From Pseudothauera hydrothermalis (GTDB lineage: Bacteria > Pseudomonadota > Gammaproteobacteria > Burkholderiales > Rhodocyclaceae): a stretch of DNA of 64,000 bases. Below the pieces are notes generated by a model, which saw nothing but the letters and a program-made list of their open reading frames with translations, made no database searches and was not told where the DNA came from. The stretch is taken from contig NZ_CP029331.1 of NCBI RefSeq assembly GCF_003345255.1, positions 1,054,001 through 1,118,000 on the forward strand, written 5' to 3'. The position numbers and the translations under genes are program-made. This document shows positions 10,525 through 19,806 of the stretch, piece after piece (the first letter of the stretch is position 1; every line of letters starts with the position of its first letter).

Positions 10525-10992
10525 ATGCGCGAACTCGATCGCACCGACCGCAAGATTCTCGACATCCTGCAGAAAAACGCGCGTATTGCGATGACCGAGC
10601 TGGCCGAGAAAGTGGGACTGTCGGCCACGCCGTGCACCGAGCGGGTGCGCCGCTTGGAGCGTGAGGGCGTCATCACCGGCTACCACGCCCATGTCAACCC
10701 GCATGCGCTCGGCCGCGGCCTGCTGGTGTTCGTGGAGATCAAACTGTCGGCCAAGTCCGGCGAGGTGTTCGAGCGGGTGAAAAACGAAATGCGCTATGTG
10801 CCCGAAGTCATGGAATGTCACCTGGTGTCCGGCGACTTCGACTATCTGATCAAAGCGCGCATTGCCGAAATGAGCGAGTACCGTCGCCTGCTTGGCAACA
10901 TTCTGCTCAAGCTGCCGGCGGCGGCCGAGTCGCGCAGCTATGTGGTGATGGAGGAGATCAAGGAGACCTTGTATCTGCCAACCGGGGTGTGA
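10525..10992 (+). CDS. Lrp/AsnC-family transcriptional regulator
   Basis: DNA-binding regulator responsive to amino acids. The 155-residue protein has the N-terminal winged helix-turn-helix (LDRTDRKILDILQKNARIAMTELAEKVGLSATPCTERVRRLEREGVI, to about residue 52) and the C-terminal RAM effector domain (residues ~65-150). The fold and the ATPCTERVRRLE recognition helix match Lrp proper more than AsnC. The ATG at 10525 is chosen because GGAAG lies 5 nt upstream; an in-frame TTG at 10510 is a longer alternative. It is divergent from dadA, so control of D-/L-alanine catabolism (DadR-like) is likely. Confidence 0.92.
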   Translation: MRELDRTDRKILDILQKNARIAMTELAEKVGLSATPCTERVRRLEREGVITGYHAHVNPHALGRGLLVFVEIKLSAKSGEVFERVKNEMRYVPEVMECHLVSGDFDYLIKARIAEMSEYRRLLGNILLKLPAAAESRSYVVMEEIKETLYLPTGV

Positions 10993-11020
10993 GCGGATGC
11001 GCGCGCAGGTGAGGGCGCCC

Positions 11021-12004
11021 TTACAGTACCAGCAGGCGGTCGCGCAATTCGCGGGCGCGCGCAAAGGCTTCGCGCGCCTCATCGCTACGCAGACGCACCG
11101 GTTGCAGTACATAACGACGGCGGTCGCGGCCGGTGGCTTCGATGAAGCGGATCCGCATGGCGTCGCGGGCCGCGCTCGGACCGTCTTGGACGATGGCGCC
11201 GCGCCGGTCGACCTGCAGGTCTATCGGGTCGATCCGCAGCGCCTGTTCCGGTCGCTGTAGAAATTCGGCCAGCGCTCGCAATTGCTGGGGCGCAAGCAGC
11301 CCGTCGGCAAGCTTGCGCAGTTGCTCGTCGAGTTCGGCAATACGCCGGGTGAACCGCTCGGCCTGCGGGTCATCCGGCCGGCGTTGGATGCGGGTTTTTT
11401 CCAACTCGCGTTCCATCTTCAGGCTGTCGCGCGTGTGACGCGCCGCGGCAAGGTGTTCGGCAAAAGTCTGCAGCAGGCTCTCAAAGGCCGCTTCACGCAA
11501 GGCGGCACGCAAGGCGGATTCATCGAGGGCGGGCCACACCAGGGTATGCTCGGAAAAATACAGCAGGCACTGCGGCACCTCGGTGGCAATCACCCCGCCA
11601 TGGTCGGCCACCCCCAGCACCCGCTTGTGGTGCCGGCGAGCGGCCAGCAGCGCATGGAAATGTTCCTGCTGCCAGGCCGCGGGGGTATCGAGAAAGGCGC
11701 GTAGCGCCCTGCTGCGGCCTATGGTGTCGGCAATGTCGTCGGCCGAGGCAAACAAGGTGTGCACCAGCGGGTCGTTGGCAAAGGACTGGCGGCTGATCTC
11801 TATCGCGCCCGGCAGCGCATCGACCAAGGCCGCGCAATAGGTCAGCGCGTGGGCAACCGGACCGCACAGCCGGCGTTCGAAGTCCGGTTCGGCGGCCAGT
11901 GCTTGGCCCAACACCTCGGCCACGCGCGCCAGTGCCGCGCGCACTTCAGGCGCCGGCGGGGGCGTGGGCATCAGCCAGGCACGGAGAGCGGAAAAAGGAT
12001 TCAT
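11021..12004 (-). CDS. Conserved hypothetical protein
   Basis: A 327-residue soluble protein of unknown function. It is mostly alpha-helical, with a charged coiled-coil-like stretch about two thirds along (RDSLKMERELEKTRIQRR and then FTRRIAELDEQLRKLADG). No signal peptide, membrane span, nucleotide-binding or metal motif is visible. The last ~60 residues contain IDPIDLQVDRRGAIV and a basic RDRRRYVLQPVRL segment. The start at 12004 (MNPFSALRAW) is preferred over a frame extending to 12088, whose extra residues look noncoding. It stands alone, convergent with the Lrp gene (28-bp gap), and context gives no functional clue. Confidence 0.75.
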   Translation of the reverse strand: MNPFSALRAWLMPTPPPAPEVRAALARVAEVLGQALAAEPDFERRLCGPVAHALTYCAALVDALPGAIEISRQSFANDPLVHTLFASADDIADTIGRSRALRAFLDTPAAWQQEHFHALLAARRHHKRVLGVADHGGVIATEVPQCLLYFSEHTLVWPALDESALRAALREAAFESLLQTFAEHLAAARHTRDSLKMERELEKTRIQRRPDDPQAERFTRRIAELDEQLRKLADGLLAPQQLRALAEFLQRPEQALRIDPIDLQVDRRGAIVQDGPSAARDAMRIRFIEATGRDRRRYVLQPVRLRSDEAREAFARARELRDRLLVL

Positions 12005-12210
12005 CGATGTACGGCAAGCACTGTAGGCGGCAGCCAAAACAATGACTTTAGCGTTTGCGTCCGCTAATGCAAGGGCCGCCCGACGCATTTACGCCCGTGG
12101 CCTGCGGAGTCGGCTGTCATCGGGGCGAGCTGCCTGTGACGGGATAGGTGCCGCGCAAAGGAGGGGGGCCGTTACAATGCCGCCATGTTGCTTTGTGCCG
12201 CTGTGGTCAT

Positions 12211-13647
12211 TTGAAGTCATCTGAATCGTCCTTTGCGCCGTTGTCTGCGCTGCAAGCGCATTGGCTGGCCGAGCTGGTGCGCCGTCGCGAGGAGCGCGAC
12301 GGCAGGTTGAAAGACGCCCAGGTCAATGCCGCTGCGAGGGCTGCTGGCGGCGATCTGCAAGCCCGTATCCTGCGCCGCGCGCAGATGCTCGGCGCACGTG
12401 AAGGCTGGCGCGAGGCATTGCTGCGTTGGGGCAGCCGTGCCCGCGTGCTGTTTTTTATCGCCGCGGTGCTGGCGTTTTTGGCTGGCTGCGGGGCGGCCGC
12501 TGGGGCGTTGGGCGACGGCAGCCGGCCGGTGAACGTGGTCTGGGCGGTTGGTGGGCTGCTCGGTGTGCATCTGATCAGCCTTGTGCTGTGGTTATTGGGG
12601 CTGGCGCAGGCTGGGCGCGGACCAGGACTTTCCGCCGGCGGCCTGTTTGGTCGTCTATGGCTGCAGCTGTCGGCGCTTACCGACCGCAGCGCGGTGGCGG
12701 CCGATCTGCTGGGCGCGCTCGGCGGCTTGCTCGGGCGCGCCCGGGTAGCGGCCTGGGGGCTGGGGGCGGTGAGCCACGCCCTGTGGGCTGCGCTACTGGC
12801 CGGTGCCACGCTCGGCATGTTGGCGCTTTTTGCCACCCGGCGTTATGGTTTTGTGTGGGAGACCACCATCCTGCCGGCAGATGTTTTCGTGACCTTTGCC
12901 GCTTGGCTCGGGGCCTTGCCTGGCGCGCTTGGCTTTCCGGTGCCGGATGCGGCCACGGTGGCGGCCAGTGGCCAGCAGGCCATGCAGGCCGAAGCCGGGC
13001 AGCGCGCCTGGGCGGGTTGGCTGCTGGGCAGTTTGGTGCTCTATGGCGTGCTGCCGCGCCTGGTGCTCGCCGCTGGGTGTGCATGGCAGTGGCGGCGCGC
13101 TTGCGCGGCGCTGACGCTGGATCTTGCGCGCCCTGGCTACGCTGCGCTGCGCCAAGTGTTGCAGCCGGCTTGCGAGCATCTTGGGGTGAGCGACCCGGCG
13201 CCGGTCGGGCTGCCCGCGACCTTACCTACCGGCGCGCATACGATGGCCGTCGATGGTGAGGCGGTGCTGCTTGGCCTGGAATTGGGCGCAGAGCAACCCT
13301 GGCCGCCGGTTTGCGAAGGCGGCTGGCCGGCCGGCATGCGTGACGGCGGCCGGATCGATTCGCGCGAGCAGCGCCGCGCGGCGCTGGCGGCGCTGGCCGG
13401 GCGCCCGCCGCAGCGCCTTTTGGTGGTGGTCGATGCGCGCCAGACGCCAGACCGCGGCAGCCTCGGCTTGATTGCCGAACTGGCTGCCCATGCGGGCGAG
13501 ACCCGGGTGTGGGCGCCGGGTGGCGGCCAGCGTGCGGCGCAATGGGCACTGGCGCTATCCAGCGCTGGCCTGTCTGCTGATCTGTTGTGTGCCGAGCCGG
13601 CCGCAGCGCGTGTCTGGCTGGCGGGCAAGCATGGAGCGAGCGCATGA
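12211..13647 (+). CDS. DUF2868 family membrane protein
   Basis: Predicted inner-membrane protein of unknown function. A charged helical N-terminus (WLAELVRRREERDGRLKDAQVN) precedes hydrophobic pairs around 12450-12600 and 12770-12900 and a further span near 13015-13080. A cytoplasmic C-terminal domain (~190 residues) follows, with a Rossmann-like RLLVVVDARQTPDRGSLGLI strand. The stop overlaps the start of the downstream GTPase gene as ATGA, and DUF2868 and DUF3482 proteins are known as neighbours in proteobacteria. Start uncertain: TTG at 12211 is used here, because a TACAAT -10-like box at 12173 would lie inside a longer reading from GTG 12148. Confidence 0.85.
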   Translation: MKSSESSFAPLSALQAHWLAELVRRREERDGRLKDAQVNAAARAAGGDLQARILRRAQMLGAREGWREALLRWGSRARVLFFIAAVLAFLAGCGAAAGALGDGSRPVNVVWAVGGLLGVHLISLVLWLLGLAQAGRGPGLSAGGLFGRLWLQLSALTDRSAVAADLLGALGGLLGRARVAAWGLGAVSHALWAALLAGATLGMLALFATRRYGFVWETTILPADVFVTFAAWLGALPGALGFPVPDAATVAASGQQAMQAEAGQRAWAGWLLGSLVLYGVLPRLVLAAGCAWQWRRACAALTLDLARPGYAALRQVLQPACEHLGVSDPAPVGLPATLPTGAHTMAVDGEAVLLGLELGAEQPWPPVCEGGWPAGMRDGGRIDSREQRRAALAALAGRPPQRLLVVVDARQTPDRGSLGLIAELAAHAGETRVWAPGGGQRAAQWALALSSAGLSADLLCAEPAAARVWLAGKHGASA

Positions 13648-15017
13648 GCGCGATGCTGCGCGTGGCCGTGGTCGGCCACACCAATACCGGCAAAACTTCG
13701 TTGCTACGTACCTTGGCGCGCGACACCGGCTTCGGTGAGGTGGCAGACGCACCGGGCACTACCCGCCATGTGGAGGGGTTGCGCCTATACGCCGATGGCG
13801 TGCCGGTGGTGGAACTTTTTGACACGCCGGGCATGGAGGACGCCATCGCTTTGCTGGAATTCATTGAAGCCTTGGGCACGCCCGGCGAACGCTTGGACGG
13901 TCCCGAGCGGGTGGCGCGTTTTCTGGCTACTCCGCTAGCCGGGGCGCGCTTCGAGCAGGAGGCCAAGGTGTTGCGCCAATTGCTCGCCAGCGATGCCGGG
14001 TTGTACGTGGTGGATGCGCGCGACGCGGTGCTGGCCAAGCACCGGGATGAGTTGGCCATACTGGCCAATTGTGCGCGCCCACTGCTGCCGGTGCTGAACT
14101 TTGTCGCCGCCCCCGTGGCGCGCACCGGTGCTTGGCGGGCGGCGTTGGCCCGCCTGGGGCTGCATGCGGTGGTGTGTTTCGATACCGTGGCGCCGGCGGT
14201 CGAAGGCGAACGTCTGCTGTTCGAGGCGCTGGCGACCTTGTTGCATGCTCATCGTCCGGCATTGACCGCCTTGGTTGCGGCGCGTGATCGCGAAGCGGAC
14301 GAGCGCCGGGTGGCCGCGCGCCGGTTGGTGGCCGAACTGCTGATCGATCTGGCGGCGTACCGTGAGCGGGTCACGGATGTATCGGAGGCTGCCCTGGCGG
14401 TTGCACTCGAACGCTTGCGCGGGGTGGTGCGCGCCCGCGAACAAGCCTGCGTGGACGCTTTGCTGCGTCTTTACCGCTTTCGGCCGGATGACGCGCGGGC
14501 AGCCGAATTGCCGTTGGTCCAGGGACGCTGGGAGGACGACCTGTTCAACCCGGAAACGCTACGTCGTATGGGCGTTCAGGTATCGACCGGGGTAGCGGCC
14601 GGCGCCGCGGCCGGTGTGGGCGTCGATCTGATGGTCGGCGGCCTCACCTTGGGCGCGGCCGCTGCCCTGGGTGCGCTGGCCGGAGGGCTGTGGCAGGCGG
14701 TGGGCCATTATGGCGGGCGGCTAGCCGCCAAATTGCGCGGGCAGCGCGAGCTGAACGTAGACGATGCGGTGTTGCGGGCGGTGGCGCTGCGCCAGCTGCT
14801 GCTAATCGACGCGCTGGCCAGTCGTGGCCATGCCGCGCTGGTGCCGATCGAGCTGGACGCCTGCCCGCCGGTCAGCGGCGATTCGCGGCGGGCGGCTTGG
14901 CGCAGCGGCGCCCTGCCACCTGCATTGCGGCGTTCCCGTGCCCATCCGGAGTGGGTGGGCGCGGGCGATCCAGCCCGCGAAGCGGCGGTCGAGGCGGTGC
15001 TCACCGAGCTGCCTTGA
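13644..15017 (+). CDS. GTPase with DUF3482 C-terminal domain
   Basis: P-loop GTPase of the Era/TrmE-like type. Residues 5-19 hold the G1 motif (VAVVGHTNTGKTS). A Thr-rich switch (APGTTRHVEG) and a G3 motif (FDTPGMED, near residue 58) follow. The C-terminal half is DUF3482, with a Gly/Ala-rich amphipathic hairpin (VAAGAAAGVGVDLMVGGLTLGAAAALGALAGG) that could insert into a membrane, much as in dynamin-like or YcjX/IRG-like proteins; that comparison is inference. A canonical NKxD G4 motif is not obvious. Coupled by ATGA to the DUF2868 gene, so the pair probably acts together at the membrane. Confidence 0.88.
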   Translation: MSAMLRVAVVGHTNTGKTSLLRTLARDTGFGEVADAPGTTRHVEGLRLYADGVPVVELFDTPGMEDAIALLEFIEALGTPGERLDGPERVARFLATPLAGARFEQEAKVLRQLLASDAGLYVVDARDAVLAKHRDELAILANCARPLLPVLNFVAAPVARTGAWRAALARLGLHAVVCFDTVAPAVEGERLLFEALATLLHAHRPALTALVAARDREADERRVAARRLVAELLIDLAAYRERVTDVSEAALAVALERLRGVVRAREQACVDALLRLYRFRPDDARAAELPLVQGRWEDDLFNPETLRRMGVQVSTGVAAGAAAGVGVDLMVGGLTLGAAAALGALAGGLWQAVGHYGGRLAAKLRGQRELNVDDAVLRAVALRQLLLIDALASRGHAALVPIELDACPPVSGDSRRAAWRSGALPPALRRSRAHPEWVGAGDPAREAAVEAVLTELP

Positions 15018-15073
15018 GCCCAGATCGTCGATGCGGCGGCCGGCGCGTGGCCGCACCGCCAGCCGATCGGGCT

Positions 15074-16153
15074 TTAGCCGTTTGCGCCAATCACGCCCCG
15101 GCGTAACTGGTCGCGCTCCATGGATTCGAACAGCGCTTTGAAGTTGCCTTCGCCAAACCCCTCGTCGCCCTGCCGCTGGATGAACTCGAAAAACACCGGT
15201 CCCAACAAACATTCGGAAAAAATCTGCAGCAGCAAGCGTGTGTTGCCCTCGGCGGTGCTGCCATCGACCAGGATGCCGCGTTGTTGCAACGCGGCGCTGT
15301 CCAGTCCATGGCCGGGCAGGCGTTGGTCTAGCATCTCGTAATAGCTGGCCGGCGGTGCGCTCATCAGCGGCACGCCGGCTGTACGCAGGCGGTCGACGGT
15401 TGCCACCAGATCGTCGGTCAATAGCGCCACATGCTGGATGCCTTCGCCGTTGAATTTCATCAGGAATTCTTCGATCTGCCCGGTGCCGCGGGAGGCTTCT
15501 TCGTTGAGCGGGATGCGGATCTTGCCGTCCGGAGCGGTCATCGCCTTGGAGGTCAGTCCCGTGTATTCGCCCTTGATGTCGAAGTAACGGATTTCGCGGA
15601 AGTTGAACAGGCGCTCGTAAAAGGCTGCCCAGTGAGCCATGCGCCCGCGATACACATTGTGGGTGAGGTGATCGATCTCGCGCAGGCCGTGCCCGACCGG
15701 GTGGCGGTCCGCGCCTTCCAGAAAGCGGAAATCGATGTCGTAGATCGAGCTTCCGTCCCCGAAACGGTCGATCAGATACAGCGGTGCGCCGCCGATGCCA
15801 CGGATGGCCGGCAGACGCAGCTCCATTGGCCCGGTGGGCATCTCCATTGGCTGTGCGCCCAACTCCAGAGCGCGCTGGTAGGCCAGATGCGCGTCGCGCA
15901 CCCGGAAGGCCATGCCGCAGGCCGAGGGGCCGTGCTCGGCGGCAAAATAGGCCGCTGCGCTGCGAGGTTCATTGTTGAGGATGAAATTGATGTTGCCTTG
16001 GCGGTAGAGCGCCACGTCCTTGGAACGATGTTCGGCGATGCGGGTAAAGCCCAGCGCCGTGAAAATCGGCTCCAGGGTGTTGGGGGTGGGTGAGGCGAAT
16101 TCGACGAACTCGAAGCCCATGAGCCCCATGGGGTTGTCAAAAAGGTCGGCCAT
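15074..16153 (-). CDS. hpd: 4-Hydroxyphenylpyruvate dioxygenase
   Basis: Fe(II)-dependent conversion of 4-hydroxyphenylpyruvate to homogentisate in tyrosine catabolism. The 359-residue length and two-domain vicinal-oxygen-chelate layout match bacterial HPPD. The facial triad is visible: His162 (EIDHLTHNV), His241 ([11 protein letters not shown]) and Glu323 (PVFFEFIQR). The ribosome site CAGGAG precedes the ATG. Homogentisate dioxygenase and later enzymes are not in the window. Upstream DNA (16154-16385) holds no gene I can support. Confidence 0.97.
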   Translation of the reverse strand: MADLFDNPMGLMGFEFVEFASPTPNTLEPIFTALGFTRIAEHRSKDVALYRQGNINFILNNEPRSAAAYFAAEHGPSACGMAFRVRDAHLAYQRALELGAQPMEMPTGPMELRLPAIRGIGGAPLYLIDRFGDGSSIYDIDFRFLEGADRHPVGHGLREIDHLTHNVYRGRMAHWAAFYERLFNFREIRYFDIKGEYTGLTSKAMTAPDGKIRIPLNEEASRGTGQIEEFLMKFNGEGIQHVALLTDDLVATVDRLRTAGVPLMSAPPASYYEMLDQRLPGHGLDSAALQQRGILVDGSTAEGNTRLLLQIFSECLLGPVFFEFIQRQGDEGFGEGNFKALFESMERDQLRRGVIGANG

Positions 16154-16385
16154 GCCGGTGCTCCTGAAAGATCGATCGATGAAGGTTGAACTGCGGATCG
16201 ATCAGGCATGCGGGGGTGCGCCCGGCTTGCCGCGCACGCTGCGCGCAAGATGTTGGCCGATGCATAGGGCGAGCCCGGGCGTGAGGGCCTGGCCGCGGGG
16301 GCGCAGCGGAAAAAACACCGGTTTGTCTCCTCGTGTCGCCGGGCATCTGCGGCCCGGTCGGATGTTTTGGGGTGTATGCGGCAGT

Positions 16386-16823
16386 TTAACCCAGCGCGCC
16401 CAAGGTGAGCGCGGCTAGCACTAGGTAACGGCCGGCTTTGGCAATGCTTACCAGAAGGGCGAAGCGCCACAGCGGTTCGCGCATGATGCCGGCCACCACG
16501 GTGAGCGGGTCGCCAATGATCGGTGCCCAGCTCAACAGTAGCGACCAGTGACCGTAGCGGCGGTATGCGCCTTGTGCCCGCGCCAGCGTATCGGTGCGCA
16601 GTGGGAACCAGCGCTTGTCGCGCCAGCGCTCGATGAAACGACCCAGCAGCCAGTTGAGCAAGGCGCCCAGTACGTTGCCCACGGTGGCGACCGCGACCAG
16701 CGCCCATGCCGGCTGCTCGCCAAGTAGCAGCAGGCCGGCGAGGGCGGCTTCGGACTGTAACGGCAGCACGGTGGCGGCGCCAAAGGCGGACAGGAACAGA
16801 CCCAAGTAGAGGGCGGTGTTCAT
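16386..16823 (-). CDS. YqaA-like small inner-membrane protein (SNARE-associated/DedA-related fold)
   Basis: A 145-residue protein with four or five hydrophobic segments and the YqaA-type pattern: FGAATVLPLQSEAALAGLLL near the N-terminus, then GNVLGALLNWLLGRF. A re-entrant-like motif with GDPLTVVAGIMREPL follows. YqaA proteins are small relatives of the DedA/VTT family, and the substrate is not established. The start is set at 16823 (MNTALYLGLF); a longer frame to 16919 adds 32 residues that do not look like a leader. The gene stands about 100 bp from the EamA gene upstream. Confidence 0.85.
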   Translation of the reverse strand: MNTALYLGLFLSAFGAATVLPLQSEAALAGLLLLGEQPAWALVAVATVGNVLGALLNWLLGRFIERWRDKRWFPLRTDTLARAQGAYRRYGHWSLLLSWAPIIGDPLTVVAGIMREPLWRFALLVSIAKAGRYLVLAALTLGALG

Positions 16824-16922
16824 CGGCAGGGCGGGGGGCTGAGATATTCGGTCATCTGGCTGGGTGAGAAGGGCAGCGTTGACGCCGGTCGGCGGTAGAA
16901 GCCAGGTGCCGGCGGTCAACGG

Positions 16923-17783
16923 TCAACTGCGCAGCAGCACCAGTCCGGCCACCAGCGCGCAACTGGCGGCCAGACCGATGGCCAGGCGGCCTTCGCGGAA
17001 CCATAGGCTGCCGATCAGCACCGCAAAAATCACCGCGCTTTCACGCAAGGCTGCAACCATGGCGATGGGGGCGCGGGTCATGGCCCACAACACCGTGGCG
17101 TAGGCGGTGATCGAGCACAAACCGCCCAGCAGACCGAGCCGCCAATGCTTGCGAAAGTATGCCAGCGTTGGCCCGGCATCGCGGCGCAGCCGCAGCGCCA
17201 AGACGATGATCGGCTCCAGTGCGCACAAAAGCAGCGCATAAGCCAGCGGGTTGCCGGACAGTCGGGCGCCTTGGCCGTCGATTGCCGTGTAGGCGGCAAT
17301 GGCCACGGCGTTGAGCAGCGCGGCCCGGGCAGCGGGGCTGAAGAAGGCGCGGCGTCGCGCTTGGCCATTGGCAAAGCCGATGGCCAAAATACCCACGCAG
17401 ATACAGCCGATGCCCACGGCAGCGGTGGCGCCGAGCGGCTCGCCCAGTAGCGGCGCCGACACCAGGGCAATCAGCAACGGCGGTAGGCCGCGCATCAAGG
17501 CGTAGCTGAAAGCCAGGCTGCCGCCTTCGTAAGCGCGCATCAGCCACAAAATGTAGACCGTATGCACCAGCGCCGAGGCGCCCAGGTAAGGCAGACTGGC
17601 CGGCGCGGGCAGGCCGGTGAATATCAGCCCCAAAAGCCCGAGCGAGGCGGTGCAAAGATGCAACAGCAGGGTGTAGAGCGCCTTGTCGCCCGCGCCGCGG
17701 ATCAGCGCGTTCCAGGCGGCGTGCAACAGCGCGGCGGCAAGCACGGCAAGTGTGACGCCGGTCGACAGACTGCTATCGGGCAC
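16923..17783 (-). CDS. EamA/DMT-superfamily transporter
   Basis: Inner-membrane carrier, 286 residues, with ten predicted spans in two EamA repeats (residues ~8-140 and ~150-285). The second repeat has the typical PIAMVAALRESAVIFAVLIGSLWFREGRL segment just before the last spans. The first repeat carries MRGLPPLLIALVSAPLLGEPLG. The start codon is GTG at 17783. Substrate unknown; DMT proteins export metabolites or import small organics. It lies 45 bp downstream of the phosphonate regulator on the same strand and could be co-transcribed with it, but a link to phosphonate use is only positional. Confidence 0.9.
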   Translation of the reverse strand: MPDSSLSTGVTLAVLAAALLHAAWNALIRGAGDKALYTLLLHLCTASLGLLGLIFTGLPAPASLPYLGASALVHTVYILWLMRAYEGGSLAFSYALMRGLPPLLIALVSAPLLGEPLGATAAVGIGCICVGILAIGFANGQARRRAFFSPAARAALLNAVAIAAYTAIDGQGARLSGNPLAYALLLCALEPIIVLALRLRRDAGPTLAYFRKHWRLGLLGGLCSITAYATVLWAMTRAPIAMVAALRESAVIFAVLIGSLWFREGRLAIGLAASCALVAGLVLLRS

Positions 17784-17828
17784 GGCATCGTCCCGGCAAG
17801 ACGGCCTTGCGGCGATGGTTTCGGGCGC

Positions 17829-18530
17829 TCATTGCCCGGTGTCCGCAAGTTCGCCGTCCATCAGCATGCGCGCCCGGCCGCCCTGGGCGTGATCGAATAG
17901 TGCCTTTGCACAGCCCTCTGCATCCCGGTGGGTGAGTAAATCGACGATGGCGCCATGTTCTTCGGCGAAATGCGGAATCGCCCGCGGGGCGAGCAGGTTG
18001 CGCCGACGAAACAGGGTGAGTTGTTTGACCAGTCGGCGGTAGGTGTCGATCAGGGTGCGGTTGCCGGTCATCTCGATGATGTGGTCGTGAAAATTCAGGT
18101 TGAGCGCATGAAAGCGCTCGATGTCATTGGTGTCGGCTGCCGCCCGCATGGCTGCGACCAGCGCACCTAGCCGATCCAGTTGTTCGGCAGTGATGCGCGT
18201 GGCCAGCAGGCGGCCGGCGGTGGCGTCGAGTCCGGCGCGCACCTCGTAGATGTCGGCGGCTTCAGCCAGGGCAATCACCCGCACGAAGGCACCGCGGTTT
18301 TTCTCCTGTCGGATTAGGCCGTATTCCTCCAGCGTGCGAAAGGCTTCGCGCAATGGGCCGCGTGAGACGCCCAGACGGTCGGCCAGGGCTGTTTCATTGA
18401 GTTTGACGCCAGGGGCCAGCTCGCCGGAAAGAATGAGCCGTTCCAGCGCTTCGGCGACCAGGCGGGTGAGGGAGGTGCGTTGAACCAGCGCAAGCGCGGT
18501 GTCCGTGGGGGTGTCAAGCAAGGCGGGCAT
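17829..18530 (-). CDS. phnR: GntR/FadR-family regulator of the AEP operon (PhnR-like)
   Basis: One-component repressor-type regulator, 233 residues. The N-terminal winged helix (residues ~20-85) includes LNETALADRLGVSRGPLREAFRTLEEYGLIRQE. The C-terminal FCD ligand domain (residues ~95-220) has the expected His-rich metal/ligand pocket pieces (NLNFHDHIIEMTGNR and HFAEEHGAIVD). Position, divergent from a full 2-aminoethylphosphonate uptake and breakdown operon, matches the phosphonate-utilisation regulators described in Burkholderia-type clusters. The start at 18530 (MPALLDTP) is preferred; the longer frame to 18659 would run through the operator palindrome at 18579. Confidence 0.88.
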   Translation of the reverse strand: MPALLDTPTDTALALVQRTSLTRLVAEALERLILSGELAPGVKLNETALADRLGVSRGPLREAFRTLEEYGLIRQEKNRGAFVRVIALAEAADIYEVRAGLDATAGRLLATRITAEQLDRLGALVAAMRAAADTNDIERFHALNLNFHDHIIEMTGNRTLIDTYRRLVKQLTLFRRRNLLAPRAIPHFAEEHGAIVDLLTHRDAEGCAKALFDHAQGGRARMLMDGELADTGQ

Positions 18531-18578
18531 GGATCGAGACAGGTTATGCGTGGCGGCCAGTATAGCGCAGAAGATTGG

Positions 18579-18604
18579 ATTGTAGATTGTCAACAATCTG
18601 CAAT
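18579..18604. promoter_or_regulatory. Palindromic operator between phnR and the AEP operon
   Basis: Left arm ATTGTAGATTGT (18579-18590), a CA centre, and right arm ACAATCTGCAAT (18593-18604) form a 26-bp inverted repeat with one mismatch. The inner 7-bp arms AGATTGT/ACAATCT are exact. It lies 49 bp from the phnR start and about 100 bp before phnS, the expected position for a dimeric GntR-type regulator controlling both genes. The binding protein is inferred. Confidence 0.75.
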
Positions 18605-18707
18605 ATGTCGGGCCTACACTGGCCCAGTCTAGCCCCAGGCAATGACTGTTCGATGACATCGTCGGCGTACTCCGGCGCCGATTTCTTCACCACTCATGGA
18701 GTTCGAC

Positions 18708-19739
18708 ATGCATCTGAAACGCCTTGCGAAACTCATCGTCGCTGGCAGCGTCGCCCTGGTGGCAGCGCTGCCCGCCCATGCAGAAAAGACTGTCCTCAAT
18801 GTGTACACCGCGCTCGAAACCGATCAGTTGAAGGCTTACCAAGAAGCTTTCAACAAGTCGCATCCGGATATCGAGATCAAATGGACGCGCGACTCCACCG
18901 GCATCATCACCGCCAAGCTGCTGGCCGAAAAAGACAAACCGGTGGCCGATGTGATCATGGGGGTGGCCGCCTCCAGCATGGTGGTGTTCGACCGCGCAGG
19001 CATGCTCCAGCCCTATGCCCCGGCCAATCTGGATGCCATCGAGCCGCGCTTTCGCTCCGCTGCCAATCCGCCAAGCTGGGTCGGCATGGACGTTTGGGGC
19101 GCGGCGATCTGCTACAACGTGCCGGAGCGGGAAAAGCACAATCTGCCGCCGATCGAGAGCTGGAAGGATCTGCTCAGGCCCGAGTTCAAGGGCAAGGTGG
19201 TGATGCCCAATCCGAACTCGTCCGGCACGGGTTTTCTGGATGTGACCGCGTGGTTGCAGATCTTCGGTGAGCAAGAGGGCTGGGCGTTCATGGACAAGCT
19301 GCATGAAAACGTAGCGGTCTATACCCATTCTGGCTCCAAGCCGTGTGTGATGGCGGGCGCCGGGGAATTCCCGGTGGGCATTTCTTTTGAATATCGTGCC
19401 AACGCCATGCGTGAGAAGGGTGCGCCGATCGACATCGTCTTCCCGAAAGAGGGCATCGGCTGGGATGTCGAGGCCATTGCCATCGTCAAAGGCACGCCGC
19501 GTCTGGAAGCGGCCAAGAAGCTCGCCGATTGGGCGTCTTCGCGCGAGGCCAACGAGTTGTATGCGAAGAATTTTGCGGTGGTGGCCATTCCGGGCATTGC
19601 CAGCCGCTTGAAGCATATCCCGGAAGACTACCCGCAGCGTCTGGTCAAAAACGACTTCGAGTGGATGGGCCAGCACCGCGAGGCGATTCTGGCCGAGTGG
19701 CAAAAGCGCTACGCCAACAAATCCGAACCCAAGAAATAA
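18708..19739 (+). CDS. phnS: 2-Aminoethylphosphonate ABC transporter, periplasmic binding protein
   Basis: Captures AEP in the periplasm for import. Residues 1-25 are a signal peptide (MHLKRLAKLIVAGSVALVAA...AHA). The mature part has the type 2 (iron/polyamine-like) binding fold: TVLNVYTALETDQLKAYQEAF, SGIITAKLL-like TGIITAKLLAEK, and VMPNPNSSGTGFLDVTAWLQ. The ATG at 18708 is preferred over the in-frame ATG at 18696 because the latter's GGAG forms its ribosome site. First gene of a six-gene run through phnX. The AEP assignment rests on the phnW/phnX genes downstream and on the resemblance to the second type of AEP transporter (PhnSTU2). Confidence 0.92.
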   Translation: MHLKRLAKLIVAGSVALVAALPAHAEKTVLNVYTALETDQLKAYQEAFNKSHPDIEIKWTRDSTGIITAKLLAEKDKPVADVIMGVAASSMVVFDRAGMLQPYAPANLDAIEPRFRSAANPPSWVGMDVWGAAICYNVPEREKHNLPPIESWKDLLRPEFKGKVVMPNPNSSGTGFLDVTAWLQIFGEQEGWAFMDKLHENVAVYTHSGSKPCVMAGAGEFPVGISFEYRANAMREKGAPIDIVFPKEGIGWDVEAIAIVKGTPRLEAAKKLADWASSREANELYAKNFAVVAIPGIASRLKHIPEDYPQRLVKNDFEWMGQHREAILAEWQKRYANKSEPKK

Positions 19740-19806
19740 CCCACTGCGCGCAGCATGGCGGCCGGGTGCGGTGCGCCCGGCCATATTGCTGCGTGCAATA
19801 CCCAAC

